Below, one piece after another: positions 23,681 to 24,093 of a stretch of DNA of 24,093 bases. This stretch comes from JBDSGC01 sp046594105 (GTDB lineage Bacteria > Acidobacteriota > Thermoanaerobaculia > Gp7-AA8), in contig JBKJQB010000104.1 of NCBI GenBank assembly GCA_046594105.1, forward strand, positions 1 to 24,093, read 5' to 3'. How positions within the stretch are numbered: the first letter of the stretch is position 1; each line of letters opens with the position of its first letter. The notes beneath the pieces were generated by a model, which ran no database searches, had not been told where the DNA came from, and saw only the letters and a list, made by a program, of their open reading frames with translations. The position numbers and the translations under genes are program-made.

Positions 23681-24093
23681 ATGACTTCTGATCACACCGA
23701 CGTTGCCATCATCGGCGCGGGACCGATCGGTCTCGAGCTCGCCGTGGCTCTCAAAAGGGAGGGCATCGATTACCTGCAGATCGAGGCATCGGCCATCGGG
23801 ACGACCATCGCCTGGTATCCACTGCAGATGCTTTTCCACTCCAACGCGGAGCGGCTCTCCATTGCCGGCGTGCCCATCCAGACTGCGGACCAGCAGAAGC
23901 CCACGCGCGAGGAGTATCTGGCGTACCTGCGTGCGGTGGTGCTGCAGTTCGATCTGCAGATCCGTTCGCACGAGCGCGTGGAATCCATCGACCGCCGCGG
24001 CGACAGATTCCGCCTGCGCACCAGCCGGGGAACCATCGACGCCGGGCGCATTGTTCTGGCCATCGGCGCGATGCATCGACCGCGACTTCTGGG
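23681..24093 (+). CDS. ypdA: YpdA-like FAD/NAD(P) oxidoreductase, 5' part only
   Basis: The reading frame opens with an ATG at 23681 and runs off the window end after about 137 residues. It has the FAD-binding GxGxxG motif (GAGPIG, residues 12-17) and then IAWYPLQMLFHSNAERLSIA and GVPIQTADQQKPTREEYLAY. These resemble YpdA (Bdr), the putative bacillithiol-disulfide reductase that keeps the thiol bacillithiol reduced. The resemblance over this N-terminal part is good, but the second nucleotide-binding motif lies outside the window. Related flavin-dependent monooxygenases remain possible. No Shine-Dalgarno is seen. Confidence 0.75.
   Translation, partial: MTSDHTDVAIIGAGPIGLELAVALKREGIDYLQIEASAIGTTIAWYPLQMLFHSNAERLSIAGVPIQTADQQKPTREEYLAYLRAVVLQFDLQIRSHERVESIDRRGDRFRLRTSRGTIDAGRIVLAIGAMHRPRLL

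Noticed and set aside
23276..24076. A 266-codon open frame on the minus strand at the right end
   Set aside because: It runs through the palindromic repeats and opposite the YpdA-like gene, whose FAD-binding motif supports the plus strand.

Overview
This is a GC-rich bacterial chromosomal window that looks like housekeeping sequence mixed with exported proteins of unknown role. The organism is probably Gram-negative (an outer-membrane beta-barrel protein, exported proteins) and outside the Proteobacteria. A fused E2/E1 2-oxoglutarate dehydrogenase, a YpdA-type flavoprotein, an exported protein ending in 37-residue 'AIHxxELR' repeats, and CCGGC-rich extragenic repeats together suggest an Acidobacteriota-like lineage. 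This is inference from gene content; no rRNA or other marker is present to prove it.

Layout. 1-2734: a large exported multidomain protein (minus strand). 3073-5085: methionyl-tRNA synthetase (plus). 5127-7295: a membrane PAS-PAS-GGDEF-EAL cyclic-di-GMP protein (minus). 7296-7616: no protein gene, but four consecutive stem-loops ending in a good intrinsic terminator on the plus strand, a candidate small RNA. 7617-11038: a minus-strand operon deoC, catalytic aldehyde dehydrogenase, truncated non-catalytic aldehyde dehydrogenase, which resembles a split ALDH16. 11116-13047: an exported kelch-repeat protein. 13222-15996: four minus-strand genes in a row, coding for a PCYCGC-motif lipoprotein-like protein, a TrxC-type thioredoxin, an outer-membrane beta-barrel protein and a 79-residue NHLP-like leader-peptide protein with its own terminator. 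16037-17582: a tandem GNAT acetyltransferase and a PAP2 phosphatase (plus). 17663-21424: the fused 2-oxoglutarate dehydrogenase. 21425-21548: a stop-to-stop inverted repeat of AAACCAG heptamers. 21549-22103: a stand-alone response regulator (minus). 22235-22726 and 22744-23211: a divergent pair, a conserved protein of unknown function and a TerB-like protein, with only 17 bases between start codons. 23212-23680: non-coding sequence rich in CCGGC inverted repeats. 23681-end: the 5' part of a YpdA-like FAD/NAD(P) oxidoreductase.

How the genes work together. The deoC operon makes sense as deoxyribose-5-phosphate breakdown, with the aldehyde dehydrogenase oxidising the acetaldehyde released. The PCYCGC protein, thioredoxin and downstream envelope genes could form a cell-envelope or redox unit, but the link is positional only. 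On the plus strand several genes lack a Shine-Dalgarno sequence and have a -10-like hexamer ending 7-8 bases before the start codon, which suggests leaderless transcripts. The minus-strand genes mostly have clear Shine-Dalgarno sequences. No mobile element, tRNA, rRNA or CRISPR array was found. No complete new defence or biosynthetic system is evident; the most interesting leads are the candidate small RNA, the orphan NHLP-like peptide, the split ALDH16-like pair and the end-of-gene repeats.
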